Under the pieces are notes generated by a model, which saw nothing but the letters and a program-made list of their open reading frames with translations, was not told the origin of the DNA and made no database searches. Below are positions 19,105-29,456 of a stretch of 64,000 nucleotides of DNA, piece by piece; position 1 is the stretch's first letter; the number at the start of each line of letters is the position of its first letter. A program made the translations under genes and the position numbers. Origin of the DNA: Symbiodinium natans (Eukaryota > Sar > Dinophyceae > Suessiales > Symbiodiniaceae); NCBI GenBank assembly GCA_905221605.1, contig CAJNDS010001046.1:59501-123500 (forward strand), in the 5' to 3' direction.

Positions 19105-19903
19105 CTCTTACGGCTGCAAACTGGCTTTGAGGGTTTATGGTTTAGGGTTTTTAGGTTCTATAGTTATAGGGTTTAGGGTTTAGGGTTTAGGGTTTAGGGT
19201 TTAGGGTTTAGGGTTTAGGGTTCAGGTTTTAGGGTTTAGGGTAATTTAGGGTTTGTAGGGCTTGTCGCGTTTATAGGGTTTGTAGGGTCTGTAGGGTTTA
19301 TAAGGAATTTTCAGGTTTTATATGGTTTTACAGGGTTTGCAGCGTTTACAGGGTTTACGGGGTTTACAGGGCTTTTAGGCTTTTAGGATTTAGGGTCTAG
19401 GGCTCTTTAAGGTCTAGCCTTGATCTTACAGTATTAGGGCTTCAGGTTTAGGATCCAGGGCTTAGGTAGCATGGACGGTTTAGCGGTTTTAGGGCTTAGG
19501 GCGTAAAGGGTTTCAAGGTTTGGGATCTCGGAGGTCCATCTTCCTGGGTCTTAATAATTCGGGCATTCGGGAGACAGCTAGCCCACCAGCTACCATCATT
19601 TTCAGAAGGGCATTCCCTTCGCAAGGTTTGGTTGGAAAGGAGTTTGGAGGCAAAAGTCCTCAAGCTCTTTGCAACTTCCTAGACCTCTCAAAACAAAACC
19701 GCCCCAATCGACTCAAAAACCGCAAAATCAATCCCGAGAATCTGCGCCCAGAGGGCCAATACAACCCCTTATAATTCTGTGTAGGTTCGCCCCTGTAACC
19801 CTAAACCCGAAACCCTAAACCCTAAACCCTAAACCCTCAACCCTAAACCCACCCTGAAACCCTACACGCTACACCCCCCCCCGAGCGCGCGGTTCGGTCC
19901 TAC
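19105..19903. other. Intron-like repeat region
   Basis: TTTAGGG array at 19,135-19,250, degenerate TTTAGGG/TTTACAGGG to 19,500, repeat-poor 19,510-19,790, CCCTAAA at 19,798-19,850. No exon assigned. Confidence 0.4.
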
Positions 19904-19978
19904 GGTTCCTTCCTTTCTGGGACGCGGGCGTGGAGCGAAGACCATACTTGAGGCGTTGCTCGGGGGGTCGGTGTCATC
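19904..19978 (-). CDS. Candidate exon (unknown product)
   Basis: CTCCGAG|G acceptor, GGAACC|GTAGGACC donor, frame DDTDPPSNASSMVFAPRPRP. Bracketed by CCCTAAA and TTTAGGG. Confidence 0.5.
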
Positions 19979-19992
19979 CTCGGAGCGGAAAG

Positions 19993-20236
19993 GTTTAGGG
20001 TTTAGGGTTTAGGGTTTAGGGTTTAGGGTTTAGGGTTTAATTAGGGTTCAGGGTTCAGGGTTCAGGGTTCAGGGTTCAGGGTTCAGGGTTTAGGGTTTAG
20101 GGTTTAGGGTTTAGGGTTTAGGGTTTAGGGTTTAGGGTTCAGGGTTCAGGGTTTAGGGTTTAGGGTTTAGGGTTTAGGGTTTAGGGTTTAGGGTTTAGGG
20201 TTTAGGGTTTAGGGTTTAGGGTATGGGTTTGGGGCT
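19993..20236 (+). repeat. TTTAGGG/TTCAGGG telomere-type array
   Basis: About 33 heptamers; a block of TTCAGGG at about 20,045-20,090 sits within TTTAGGG. Confidence 0.95.
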
Positions 20237-20574
20237 TAGGGTTTAGGGTTTAGGGGGGTTGAAGGTTTCAGGGTGTAGAACACTCAGGGCGTTTAGGGGT
20301 TACGGTTTAGGGTTTAGGGTTAGGGTTTAGCATCTCAAGTCCAAGCGTTCACTAGTCAAGCAGCTTGTCGGCGTTGGAAAAGTACCCATGCACCCAAAGA
20401 ATCCCATAACATTAAAAAGCCATAAGCACAAAGATCTTGCCGGAGAACCCTAAACCCTTGCTCCAAACCCAAGCCCAACGCTCTGCCCAAAACCTTAGGG
20501 CCCCTAAACCCTATGCCCTGAGCCCTAGGGGGCCCTAAACCCTGCAGGCCCAAGCCCTAGGGCCCTAAACCCAA

Positions 20575-20755
20575 TGCACAGCCAATTGCAAACAACGACT
20601 GCCGGCAAACTTTTGGTAATTGCCGGCGAAGTTTTGACATCTGCCAGGCAAGTGTCAAAACTTCGGCCGCAGATGTCAACACTTCGTGCCAACAGTTCGC
20701 CGGCAAATGTCGCAAGTTCGCCGGCAAATCGCAAAAGCTCGTCGGCAATTGCTGT
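20575..20755. repeat. Degenerate GCCGGCAA repeat with hairpin
   Basis: Seven or so units built on GCCGGCAA/GTCGGCAA separated by CAAAAGTTC-like spacers. It includes a perfect 13-bp inverted repeat, CGAAGTTTTGACA (20,627-20,639) and TGTCAAAACTTCG (20,653-20,665), with a 13-nt loop. No coding function seen. Confidence 0.7.
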
Positions 20756-20951
20756 TTTTTGGCAACTTTGGGGTATACTAGGATTTTAAATACCCCAAAC
20801 TGCTAGCATCCTCACTGTTACCACTAAACCCTAATACACCGTAAACCCTAAACACTAAACCCTAAACCCTAAACCCTAAACCCTAAACCCTAAACCCTAA
20901 ACCCTAAACCTGAAACCCTAACCCCTAAACCCTAAACCCTAAACCTGATCC

Positions 20952-21039
20952 AAGGCTCGTCAGTGTCGTCCCTCTCGGCATCGGCGCCTTCCAAGTCCTT
21001 TGACACGTGCTCTGATGAGGAGGTGGTGACCTTGAGCGG
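20952..21039 (-). CDS. Candidate exon (unknown product)
   Basis: CCACCAG acceptor, minus frame KVTTSSSEHVSKDLEGADAE; acidic and hydrophilic. The plus strand is also open. The donor is uncertain. Confidence 0.45.
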
Positions 21040-22351
21040 CTGGTGGGTTTAGGGTTTAGGGTTTAGGATTGAGGGTTTGAGGGGGGTTCAGGGTTGAGGG
21101 TTGAGGGTTCAGGGTTCAGCTGAACCCAAAAGGTTACCGAGCTCTGTATTCATCGGTTTAGGGCTCGCAGGTTTAGCGTGGTTTTGAGCTTTAGGGCTTA
21201 TAGGTTTGTAGGGGGCTTGGAAGTATCTGGGTTTTGGCTAAGTCTGGGTTGGACCCCAGGTACGTCTTCCGGGCTTGCTCAGAGGTCTGATGCGAACCGA
21301 GGCCCATGGATCATACCTAGGCCATCCTAGGCCGTCCTTCCACGGCCACGGGTGTGCTTGACGCCTGAAAACGTATTGTAGTCCCTCTTAAGGACTGATG
21401 GTATAAGGGGTGAGCATCCCAACCCTAAACCCTAAACCCAAAACCCTAAACCCTAACCCAAAACCCTAAACTTGAAACAAAGCTGTGTTCATCCAAGGCG
21501 CTGCACCCCGACGGGAGGTAGAAGAGACCATGGCCGGCCCATTTTGACTCTCAAGGATCCATTCGTGACGCAGGGCCTCTGGATTTTTCATTTGTCGGGG
21601 CTTGGGGGTTTAGAGCTTTAGGGTTTGGCGCTTTAGGCTAAGTTGTAGGGTTTTGGAGTTTTAGGGTTTTAGGGTTTAGGGTAGATTTCGGGTTTGCTCG
21701 GTTTAGGGCTCAGGGTGGGGTTAAGGCTTTGCGGGTGCAAATGGAGGTTGACCTGAATTACTAGCCCTGTCGGGCTTCCAACTAACCATTATCGCAAACT
21801 ATATCTTCTTGCTAAGGGTAGGTGAAGGTGCGCGTGACTTAGACTTAGATCAGGCCCTCCACGGATTGTTCGCAGGGGTGTGGCTCAGGGGCTTGAAATT
21901 GAAGCCCTCTCTGTTTGAAGCAAACTTCAACCCTGAACCCTGAACCCTTAACCTTCAACCCTTCCACCCTGAACCCCCAACCCTTGAAACACCGAATGCT
22001 CCATGCCCGGCTTTGGGGCTTTGGGAGGGGCCGCGTGGGTTTAGGGTTTCGGATTCTGGGTTCAGGGTTCAGGGTTTAGGGTTTAGGGTGGGGCTTCGGG
22101 GGAATGTGGCCTTCGTCCCAGAATCGGTTTTGAACTCGGGTTCGTGTTTGCCTTTTGTTTTCTTTTTTTGGTTGGTGGGGGGGGGGGGGGGTTGGCTTTA
22201 GGGCGTTGAAGGTAGCAGGGCCTAACTTCATCCTAACCCCCACGACGTGGAGACCTCCTCAGCGCTCGCCCTGCTGTTGACATCCCGACCTCGGAAGTGG
22301 CAAGCGGGCTTCAGGTCTACAGTCCCTACACCCCAAACCTCAAACCCTAGA
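21040..22351. other. Repeat-rich intergenic or intron sequence left of the retrotransposon
   Basis: Degenerate TTTAGGG units throughout (21,045-21,110, 21,600-21,730, 22,035-22,090), a partial foldback element at about 21,375-21,425, a G run at 22,174-22,190. No exon assigned. Confidence 0.4.
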
Positions 22352-22356
22352 CCCTA
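22352..22356. repeat. Target-site duplication (left)
   Basis: CCCTA directly outside the left LTR, repeated as CCCTA directly outside the right LTR (31,191-31,195). A 5-bp duplication is typical of Ty1/copia-type integration. Because the target is itself CCCTAAA repeat, the match is less decisive than it would be in unique DNA. Confidence 0.75.
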
Positions 22357-22635
22357 TACGGGGGGACAACCAAGGAAGGAAATCAACTCCCCTAATCGCC
22401 CTGAACTTATATTTCCCAGATCGAACCAAGAAACAACCAAGAACACGGATAAGAGCAACAAGGAAGGGGCACCCTTACACAAGTAGAGGGGCACTAACCC
22501 AACCCTCACTCCCAAACACGGACTTTTTTCTTTGGACGGGCTGGCCATCCTTGAGCCAAACATAGTTTACGGGTTCATTAACCCTTTCAACTTCCAACAC
22601 TAACTCCTTTCTACAATACCAATTGCAGCTCCGCA
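22357..22635 (-). repeat. 3' LTR (relative to the minus-strand element)
   Basis: 279 bp, with no difference from the LTR at 30,912-31,190 by base-by-base reading. Preceded on the coding strand by the polypurine tract. Contains the spliced-leader-like motif at 22,550-22,572. Confidence 0.95.
22550..22572 (-). other. Spliced-leader-like motif in the 3' LTR
   Basis: On the coding strand CCGTA, seven other bases, then TTTGGCTCAAG. DinoSL has CCGTA, five bases, then the same 11-mer. See the copy at 31,105-31,127. Confidence 0.65.
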
Positions 22636-22647
22636 CTCCCCCTGTCC
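22636..22647 (-). promoter_or_regulatory. Polypurine tract
   Basis: GGACAGGGGGAG on the coding strand, immediately upstream of the 3' LTR, the expected position for plus-strand DNA priming in reverse transcription. Confidence 0.8.
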
Positions 22648-23006
22648 TAGGATTTCCTAGGACACATTGGAGATGCAGGTCTTTTGGCCAAAAACTGCCA
22701 TTAAGGCAGCAGCCAGCTGCTTGAAATGCAAGTTGTGGTTTAACGTCTTCCAGGACGGAATTATAGCACATTGGCTAACCTACTACCCATAGAGAATCTT
22801 TTTTCACCATGATCCTCTCATCACTGAAGACTCCTTGGCCTTCTTCACCACAAACCGTGGTCTTCGCTACGCGAAAAGCTACTTACTTCTACTATCAGGG
22901 ATTTCCATACCCTTAATAGTAACCACCACATTGTCAGCACATTGGCTGTTCCAGCGCACCCGTCTCCAGAAAGAGAAAAAACTATCCCTTCATCCATACC
23001 ATCCAA
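22648..23006 (-). other. Untranslated 3' region of the retrotransposon
   Basis: Sequence between the ORF stop and the polypurine tract. No further ORF or structured RNA recognised. Confidence 0.6.
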
Positions 23007-26000
23007 TCACTTCTTTTTCCGATTGTTGGCAATCTTGAGGTGAAGTTGCAGCAGAATATACTCCAGGTCCGAAACTGTAAGAACAGGATCCTGTACGCCC
23101 CTTTGAATTGAGGATACCAATCCTTCCCTCTTTGCGTCCTCAATCGCCTGGCAAGATTGACCCAGCTCTTCATTCGCAGTGGCAGACCCTGGTGCATCCG
23201 CATCAGATGGACGATCCTTTTCTTCAGGATCTTGAACCATTACCACCTCTTCTTTTTTGGGACTCTGACTTTTCTCCCTCTTCTTTGTCTTTCCACCGAC
23301 ATTTGACTTTGTGCGCGTCTTCGAGGATTTTTCCACTGCAGAAGCCACCACATTGGATGTTGATCCACCCTTCTCAATGATCGTCGGCATCTTCTTCGGC
23401 TTTGGAACCATGAGAGTGTAAGGATCTTCAATAGCTGCAGCTTTCCTCTTCTTTTTTACCTTTTTCTTCTCTTCTTCAACGGCAACCTCCGTCTCCGAAG
23501 TCTCAACCACTCCTGTTTCGGCAGGAATATCCTTGCTGGACTCCCTTTCTAGGGATCTCTTTTTACCTCTTTTGGGATCCTTTTCCTCTCCCAAATTGGC
23601 TCGCTCATACCATATCCTCAGGTCATTGACCCATTCTTCCACCTCCGCGAGCGAAACCTCATACGACTTCACTACTTCGAGAAGTTCCAGCACGGACAAC
23701 ATTTCAGTGGTCCACGAAACCCATACTTGATCCATTTGGTCAGCATCTCCAGTGAACTTCAGGAGTTTGAACAATGGGTCCGCCTCTGCTCGAGCCAAAT
23801 CTGGCTTGCCACCGGAGAGAAATGAAATCGCCTCCATCAACAGTTCCGTCATCTTGGTCTCTTCGTCATAAACCATAAAATCCTCCTCATCATCATCGAA
23901 CTGTTCAGGAGAGATCTCCTTTTCTCCACCATTTGCACCAGACTTTCTCCTTGGACCATCCCTTGGGGGCGTCCTTGGAGACCTTGGCCTCTGTTTTTCC
24001 AACGGAACACCATGCTCGAAGACACACCTGTCACCAAATCGACACTTCCCAGACCGAGCAAACTGGACGCACCTCACACCAGTTGCATCATGCGAGAACT
24101 CACAATCCTTTCCAGCGAAACATTCTCTCCCTGCCACATAGTATTTGCACCAATATGAATGTAGCACCACATCATCTTCGGAATGGATGAATTTGCAGTC
24201 GTCACCGAATTTGCAGCGATCTTTCCCCCTGCCGAACCAATAGCAGAAACCCTTCTTCCTCTTCTCCAAGCGCTCTGCCTCATACCGGTCCATAGGGCGA
24301 TTGTGCTCTACATGAACATTGCCATGTACCTGGGGACTGCTCCCTTCACCCGACGTGCTATCAGTATTTGGTGCTTGGAGTACAGCTGGAAAACCCGGCC
24401 TTGGTCCTACCACCTTCATGATCGGTTTTCCGCCAACTCCTGAGCCATGCTGAGACGATCCAAAAACATTGAACATCTTCATGAAGGCCTTTCTAGTGCC
24501 AATCTTCTGCACCCTTTTGATTGGACGTTTCATTGCTCCAACCTTGCATCCAGATGCGTTCAAACGACACAACCTCCTATAACCAACTCTATGTCCCTTC
24601 TTCCAAAGAGCCATAAGAATTTTAGAGGCAGTAACATTCTCCACCTCTACCTTTTCCAATGGTCCCTCACTTCCCGGAACAAACCCATCCATATCTGAAG
24701 ACCTTTCCATCTTTTTTGACACCACTTCGTCGAGGTAGTCTTCTGAGATCCAGGGTAAGTTCCCCTTAGAGGAAGGATTGTCATCATTGTTTGGTCCTTC
24801 ACCAGGATACCCTTTTGTGCTGTCAAAGATCTTACCAGTAGTGCGGTCCTGCATAGAGAAATTCGAAGCCACGCGGGAGTACACTGACCACAAGAAAATC
24901 CTTGTGTCCGCCAGTCTTGATGACCCACTGGATGTCTCCTCTTCCGGAGAAACTTCTGGCGCTTTGCCATCCCCTCCAGTGTCACCACTTATCTCACCTC
25001 CAGCATCTTCAATGGGAATAAGGGATTCATTGTTCCCTTGATCAAGCACCGCGCCCTCTGGTCCAAAAACTTCCAGCACCGCTGTCGAAGGATCCACCTC
25101 TTCATCAGCATCGTCGTCCATCCTTCTCCAGAGAGCCTCCAATTGGTCCGCACAAGTCGCCGCTTGAAGGAACTCCATCAACCGAGCCCTCCCGCGCTGC
25201 CAGAGAAATTCCGAAGTCATCACCGACCCTTGGGCTCCCAGATTCAGGAATGGGTGAACCATTTTGGCTACCCTCGCCATAAGTTCAATATGAACTTCCA
25301 TGCCTGGACTGCGGCTCCAATCGTAGGCAATTGCCTCCATAGCAGTTCCAAACTTGTCAGTGTTCTTGAATTCCCCTTCCAGACCAGGAGACAACAAAGC
25401 ACCCATCACTGAAAGAGGATAATTCCCCACCGCCGGCAAGCACGGGTTTTCATGGAACGAATGATGCAGGTCAGTATAATGTCCTTGATCTCTCCTTTGA
25501 AAAAGGAGTGCTCCAGTCCCTAGCTGGGCATTCATTTCATCCACTTGAACCATTTCAGCACATATCCTCTGTGCCATGTACGCCATTGCTGGCCAGACGG
25601 AACGATCGGTAAGACCGCGACGCATAACCCAATCAGTTGTTGGCGACTGAATCAGCGTCCTTGGATCATACACCAGAACAACCATCGCACCGTCACCCAT
25701 TGACTGATCAGCATCGTCCTCCAGTGCCAGGTTCTCATCCTGTTCGCTTGCACCCTCGGATGACATGCTAATAACCAAATTTCGATCCATCTTATTGGAC
25801 CCTTTTTGGCAGTCTCTTTGCCCCACCGGCAACTTGCCAACTGCAACCTTCCAATAAATCCGAGTCAGAAGGCCTTTAACCAGCAATTGCTGAAGGTCAC
25901 TCCTCACCGGACCACCATCCAACATCTTCGCATCATCACCACGGAGGTCATTGCTCCCACCTTCTCCTTCTTTTTGGTCAGTCTCCTCGCCAGAAATCTG

Positions 26001-29000
26001 TACTGCTCCTTCCGGCGCCGTCTCCTGTCCAGCCACTTCTTGCCCAGGAAGAACTTGAGCGCTTTCAGAGACATTCACCTGTCCAGCAACACCTTGCCCA
26101 GGTAAAACCTCATCCGTGGAGCCCACCGCCAGCGAACCAACCATAACTGAACCATCCCTTGCTCTTTTTTGAGACCGTTCAGCTCGACGAGAAGGTTGTG
26201 GTAGCGAAAAAACTTGTGAAGTCACTTCTTGGCGGGTCTCCCCCCGCGACGCTTTGTCGCGCCCTTCGCCAAGGTGAACCGATTTTTTCGGCCCGTCATT
26301 GGAGCCTGAAGAACCACTTTGCGGAACATTGCCACGATTCGCAGTTCTCTTTGAATCCCTTTCTTGCAAAAAGATTTCCTTCAGGCGTTGTACGGCATTG
26401 GTCTCCTCTTCGCTTGAATCGCTTGAGGAAGCGGCATACGAGACCAAAGCCTCCGCCTGTTCATCATCATCCACCACATCTGCCCACGCTCTGCTGAACC
26501 GATACGACAACCCACCACGAGGCTTCAGTTCCAGTGGCTTCGGCTTTTCCACCACTTCCGCCGGTTGCACTCGTCGTTGTGACCGAGAGCGTGGCACCTG
26601 TCGCACCTGTTTTTTGTCCAGCAAGGGCCTTCCCCTTCTCACAGGGTTTGATCTTGACCGATACTTTTTTGTTGGTGGATTCACCGGCGGCATTCCAACT
26701 CCCACCAACCGCAGCTTCTGTACACACAACGGAGACCTCTGCGCAAGCGTCCAACCATCACGGTACCTGACCTTATCAAAAAGCTCCCGATAGGAGCCTC
26801 TCGGCATAGTTTTTGCACCGGAGTCTTCAGCTTCACGCACCTGAGTGAGGGTTCGCACCGCCGCTCTTCCAGTCCCTTTGTTCCCAGAAGATTGTTGTAC
26901 CCGTACAGATGCATCAGAAGGAACTGCCTTTTCCGGTCCTCCCGGTCGATATCGGACCTCACCCACCAATTGCAGAATTTTGCATGCGGTCACTTTGTTG
27001 ATCCCTTTGTCAACCAAATCTTCCACAAAGATGAACTCTTGCAAATCCGACACATTGGTCACACCAAGCGTAATCATCACCTCACTTACATGAGGGGTAT
27101 ACACCCACAGGTGTGCGTTGCGAGCCATCCAATTTTCAATTGGCTCCTCCGGATTTTGAAGCTGAGTACCAGTGGATGCAGCCACTGAATTCTTTTGTTC
27201 ATCAGCTTCTGCTTCATCCAGAGTACCTTTTTCACCATCTTTTTGTGACACATTGGTCATTTGCAGTGCTTTCGGTGCCGAGGATGAGGAAGATTCAGCT
27301 CCCCCACTTGCAGGCGGCTGAAACGTGCTTCTATCCGTAATCTCCCATCCTCTCTCTTTTTCAAACCGGACCTGATTGGCCACCTGTACCAAGTGTTTCA
27401 GGAGCGACAGCCGCTCCTCTGACATCTCGTCATGGGAGTACTTGCAGAAATTTAACCCTTTCCGGCAACGTCCTCGGAGGTAATAATCGAAACAGCAATT
27501 GTGGAACCCTGCGTCCCTTAGTGACTTCCTGGAAGCATTGTCCCAAGATTTGCCGGGCTCCCAAGTCCCTTCCAATGCTATGTCATCGTTGTGAAGGTAC
27601 CTGCATGCAGTCCCATATTTACAACCACCTTGATTGTAATACAGACACAGCCGACCTTTTGGCTCACCTGACGTAGGCTCACCCTTTGATGCACCTTTGC
27701 CAAAATTGTACTTGGCCCGGAAGGCTAAATCCTCCCGCTCCTGCTGTGCCTCATCCACTGTACCTTCCTCTGTGGGAGGGTCACCGATGTTCCCTTCCTC
27801 ATCATCAGCTTCTTGGCTATTCTTTGGATCAGTTGACCCTCCTCCTGGCCAACCTTCACCATAACGACGATGCTCATAGGAACACTCATCACCATTGCGA
27901 CACCTTCCCCGATTGAAGAACTTGCACAGCTTGCTGTAACCAGGTGACAACACAGTCTTTGGTGTCATGTAAGCCTTTTTGTACTGGTCAGGGTCCATGT
28001 AGGCTTCCATTGGCTTGTTCTCCCTTTTGCTCATGGATTGCACTGCACCATCAAGCTCCTGCAAAAATAGCTTGGTGTCCAACCAAAGCGCGTTCCAAAA
28101 CTCATCTTCCCCTTGATTCAGCACCGTTGCCACCGCTTCACCCACAACTGGTCGAGAAAATCTCCTTTTTTTGCATGCCAGTTCGAAAAGCGCGTTGTGG
28201 TACTGTTTTCGGGAAAAAGTGGTTAACTCCCCCAAGCCTGTGCTTTCTGTACCATCAGGCTTCCAACCACCATTTTGCAAGATGCCATACGCGCGCCGAG
28301 CTTCCGCATTGAGGAATGCCTGATCTGCAACACACTCCTGTAAATCTTCCATCGGGCGACCCAACAGCATCCCTGTAATTTTGCCAACATAGGCTTCCTC
28401 TTCGTTTCCATTCTCCAGAAGAGCTTTGTAGATCTTTTCTCCATAAAGTTGTCTTTCTTCTCGTTCTTCAGAGGATAACTCCTGTATCACAAGCTCCTCA
28501 TCGGAATGCTCTTCCTCCTGTTTCCAGTCCCATTGACCGTTTGAATCTCGGTACCACTGACCAACATACCATGGATTCGTCCACCACGTACTCCAGCCGC
28601 TGGGTTTCCACTTCCGCAGCGTTGAGGAAGAGTCCTCCACGTCCTCTTCCAAAACCAGAAAGGTGTCCAAGATTATGGTACCATCATCTTCCACTAGTTT
28701 CACTGTTCCATTGACAGTATCACCAAATCTGAAATGGCACGTATTGTTCCCTTCTGTAGGAATCAATACATTCAAATCACCATGGTCCAAAAAGGCTCCA
28801 TACCCATTGATGCAGCGCACTAGACCCATGATCTCATCTCCCTCTTGATAGCAATGTGTCCCAGGTGATTCCAAGGCTCCCGCTCGGGGCACTTTCTTTG
28901 CTTGCTCTTCAGAAACCACCTCTGTATCATCGGCTCCTGGCGCATCCTTTGTTTTCACCTTTGAGTCACACTGCTCGTCCTGCTCCACGAGTCCCACAAG

Positions 29001-29456
29001 CTCATCTTTTTTGTGCTCCTGGACTTCAGGACCTCTCTTTTTCTCCGCCAAAGGCTTTGCCTCATCTGCTGTAATTCGCTCGGCGTCGACTTCCGGCGAA
29101 CTTCCAGACGGCAACACTTCTCCCTTCATGGGAGTGGACCCATCATTGGAGTCCTTTGTCACACCTTCTGCAGCAGGCAAATCTTCCTCCACTGCAGGGC
29201 AATTGAGTCGATCATCCACGGCAGGCATGCTTTCTTCCACCGCAGGATCCTTTGGTTCCATGGCTTCCAAAGGAGAATTTCCACCATCATTGACCACAGC
29301 TGCCTCATTGGCTCCGGTGTAGCCCTTGTCATTTCGTTCCTCGCTGCTAACTTCAGGTTGCACCAGTGCGTCCACCTGTGAACCTCCATCATCAGCTGCT
29401 GCGGAGACCTGCGCCCCATTGTTGCAGTCGCCCGTGGAACGTAACGCCATATGCAC
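23007..29456 (-). CDS. Retrotransposon ORF2: large six-CCCH zinc-finger, S1-like RNA-binding protein
   Basis: About 2,150 residues; the upstream limit is an alternative codon, and the frame is open back to about 29,514, so this part is probably reached from the ORF at 29,159-30,844 rather than started independently. Visible parts: an S1/OB-like stretch around residues 205-265 (IMGLVRCINGYGAFLDHG); three CCCH fingers near residues 508-680 (spacings C-x7-C-x5-C-x3-H twice, then C-x8-C-x6-C-x3-H); low-complexity acidic and basic linkers; a largely helical segment around 1230-1400; three more CCCH fingers near 1735-1815 (first Cys spacing x8 or x9, then x5 and x3); a Lys-rich tail. CCCH fingers and S1 domains bind RNA, so a gag- or nucleocapsid-like role is likely (inference). 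No protease, integrase or reverse transcriptase motif is visible. What else it could be: a captured host RNA-binding gene. Confidence 0.85.
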   Translation of the reverse strand: MHMALRSTGDCNNGAQVSAAADDGGSQVDALVQPEVSSEERNDKGYTGANEAAVVNDGGNSPLEAMEPKDPAVEESMPAVDDRLNCPAVEEDLPAAEGVTKDSNDGSTPMKGEVLPSGSSPEVDAERITADEAKPLAEKKRGPEVQEHKKDELVGLVEQDEQCDSKVKTKDAPGADDTEVVSEEQAKKVPRAGALESPGTHCYQEGDEIMGLVRCINGYGAFLDHGDLNVLIPTEGNNTCHFRFGDTVNGTVKLVEDDGTIILDTFLVLEEDVEDSSSTLRKWKPSGWSTWWTNPWYVGQWYRDSNGQWDWKQEEEHSDEELVIQELSSEEREERQLYGEKIYKALLENGNEEEAYVGKITGMLLGRPMEDLQECVADQAFLNAEARRAYGILQNGGWKPDGTESTGLGELTTFSRKQYHNALFELACKKRRFSRPVVGEAVATVLNQGEDEFWNALWLDTKLFLQELDGAVQSMSKRENKPMEAYMDPDQYKKAYMTPKTVLSPGYSKLCKFFNRGRCRNGDECSYEHRRYGEGWPGGGSTDPKNSQEADDEEGNIGDPPTEEGTVDEAQQEREDLAFRAKYNFGKGASKGEPTSGEPKGRLCLYYNQGGCKYGTACRYLHNDDIALEGTWEPGKSWDNASRKSLRDAGFHNCCFDYYLRGRCRKGLNFCKYSHDEMSEERLSLLKHLVQVANQVRFEKERGWEITDRSTFQPPASGGAESSSSSAPKALQMTNVSQKDGEKGTLDEAEADEQKNSVAASTGTQLQNPEEPIENWMARNAHLWVYTPHVSEVMITLGVTNVSDLQEFIFVEDLVDKGINKVTACKILQLVGEVRYRPGGPEKAVPSDASVRVQQSSGNKGTGRAAVRTLTQVREAEDSGAKTMPRGSYRELFDKVRYRDGWTLAQRSPLCVQKLRLVGVGMPPVNPPTKKYRSRSNPVRRGRPLLDKKQVRQVPRSRSQRRVQPAEVVEKPKPLELKPRGGLSYRFSRAWADVVDDDEQAEALVSYAASSSDSSEEETNAVQRLKEIFLQERDSKRTANRGNVPQSGSSGSNDGPKKSVHLGEGRDKASRGETRQEVTSQVFSLPQPSRRAERSQKRARDGSVMVGSLAVGSTDEVLPGQGVAGQVNVSESAQVLPGQEVAGQETAPEGAVQISGEETDQKEGEGGSNDLRGDDAKMLDGGPVRSDLQQLLVKGLLTRIYWKVAVGKLPVGQRDCQKGSNKMDRNLVISMSSEGASEQDENLALEDDADQSMGDGAMVVLVYDPRTLIQSPTTDWVMRRGLTDRSVWPAMAYMAQRICAEMVQVDEMNAQLGTGALLFQRRDQGHYTDLHHSFHENPCLPAVGNYPLSVMGALLSPGLEGEFKNTDKFGTAMEAIAYDWSRSPGMEVHIELMARVAKMVHPFLNLGAQGSVMTSEFLWQRGRARLMEFLQAATCADQLEALWRRMDDDADEEVDPSTAVLEVFGPEGAVLDQGNNESLIPIEDAGGEISGDTGGDGKAPEVSPEEETSSGSSRLADTRIFLWSVYSRVASNFSMQDRTTGKIFDSTKGYPGEGPNNDDNPSSKGNLPWISEDYLDEVVSKKMERSSDMDGFVPGSEGPLEKVEVENVTASKILMALWKKGHRVGYRRLCRLNASGCKVGAMKRPIKRVQKIGTRKAFMKMFNVFGSSQHGSGVGGKPIMKVVGPRPGFPAVLQAPNTDSTSGEGSSPQVHGNVHVEHNRPMDRYEAERLEKRKKGFCYWFGRGKDRCKFGDDCKFIHSEDDVVLHSYWCKYYVAGRECFAGKDCEFSHDATGVRCVQFARSGKCRFGDRCVFEHGVPLEKQRPRSPRTPPRDGPRRKSGANGGEKEISPEQFDDDEEDFMVYDEETKMTELLMEAISFLSGGKPDLARAEADPLFKLLKFTGDADQMDQVWVSWTTEMLSVLELLEVVKSYEVSLAEVEEWVNDLRIWYERANLGEEKDPKRGKKRSLERESSKDIPAETGVVETSETEVAVEEEKKKVKKKRKAAAIEDPYTLMVPKPKKMPTIIEKGGSTSNVVASAVEKSSKTRTKSNVGGKTKKREKSQSPKKEEVVMVQDPEEKDRPSDADAPGSATANEELGQSCQAIEDAKREGLVSSIQRGVQDPVLTVSDLEYILLQLHLKIANNRKKK

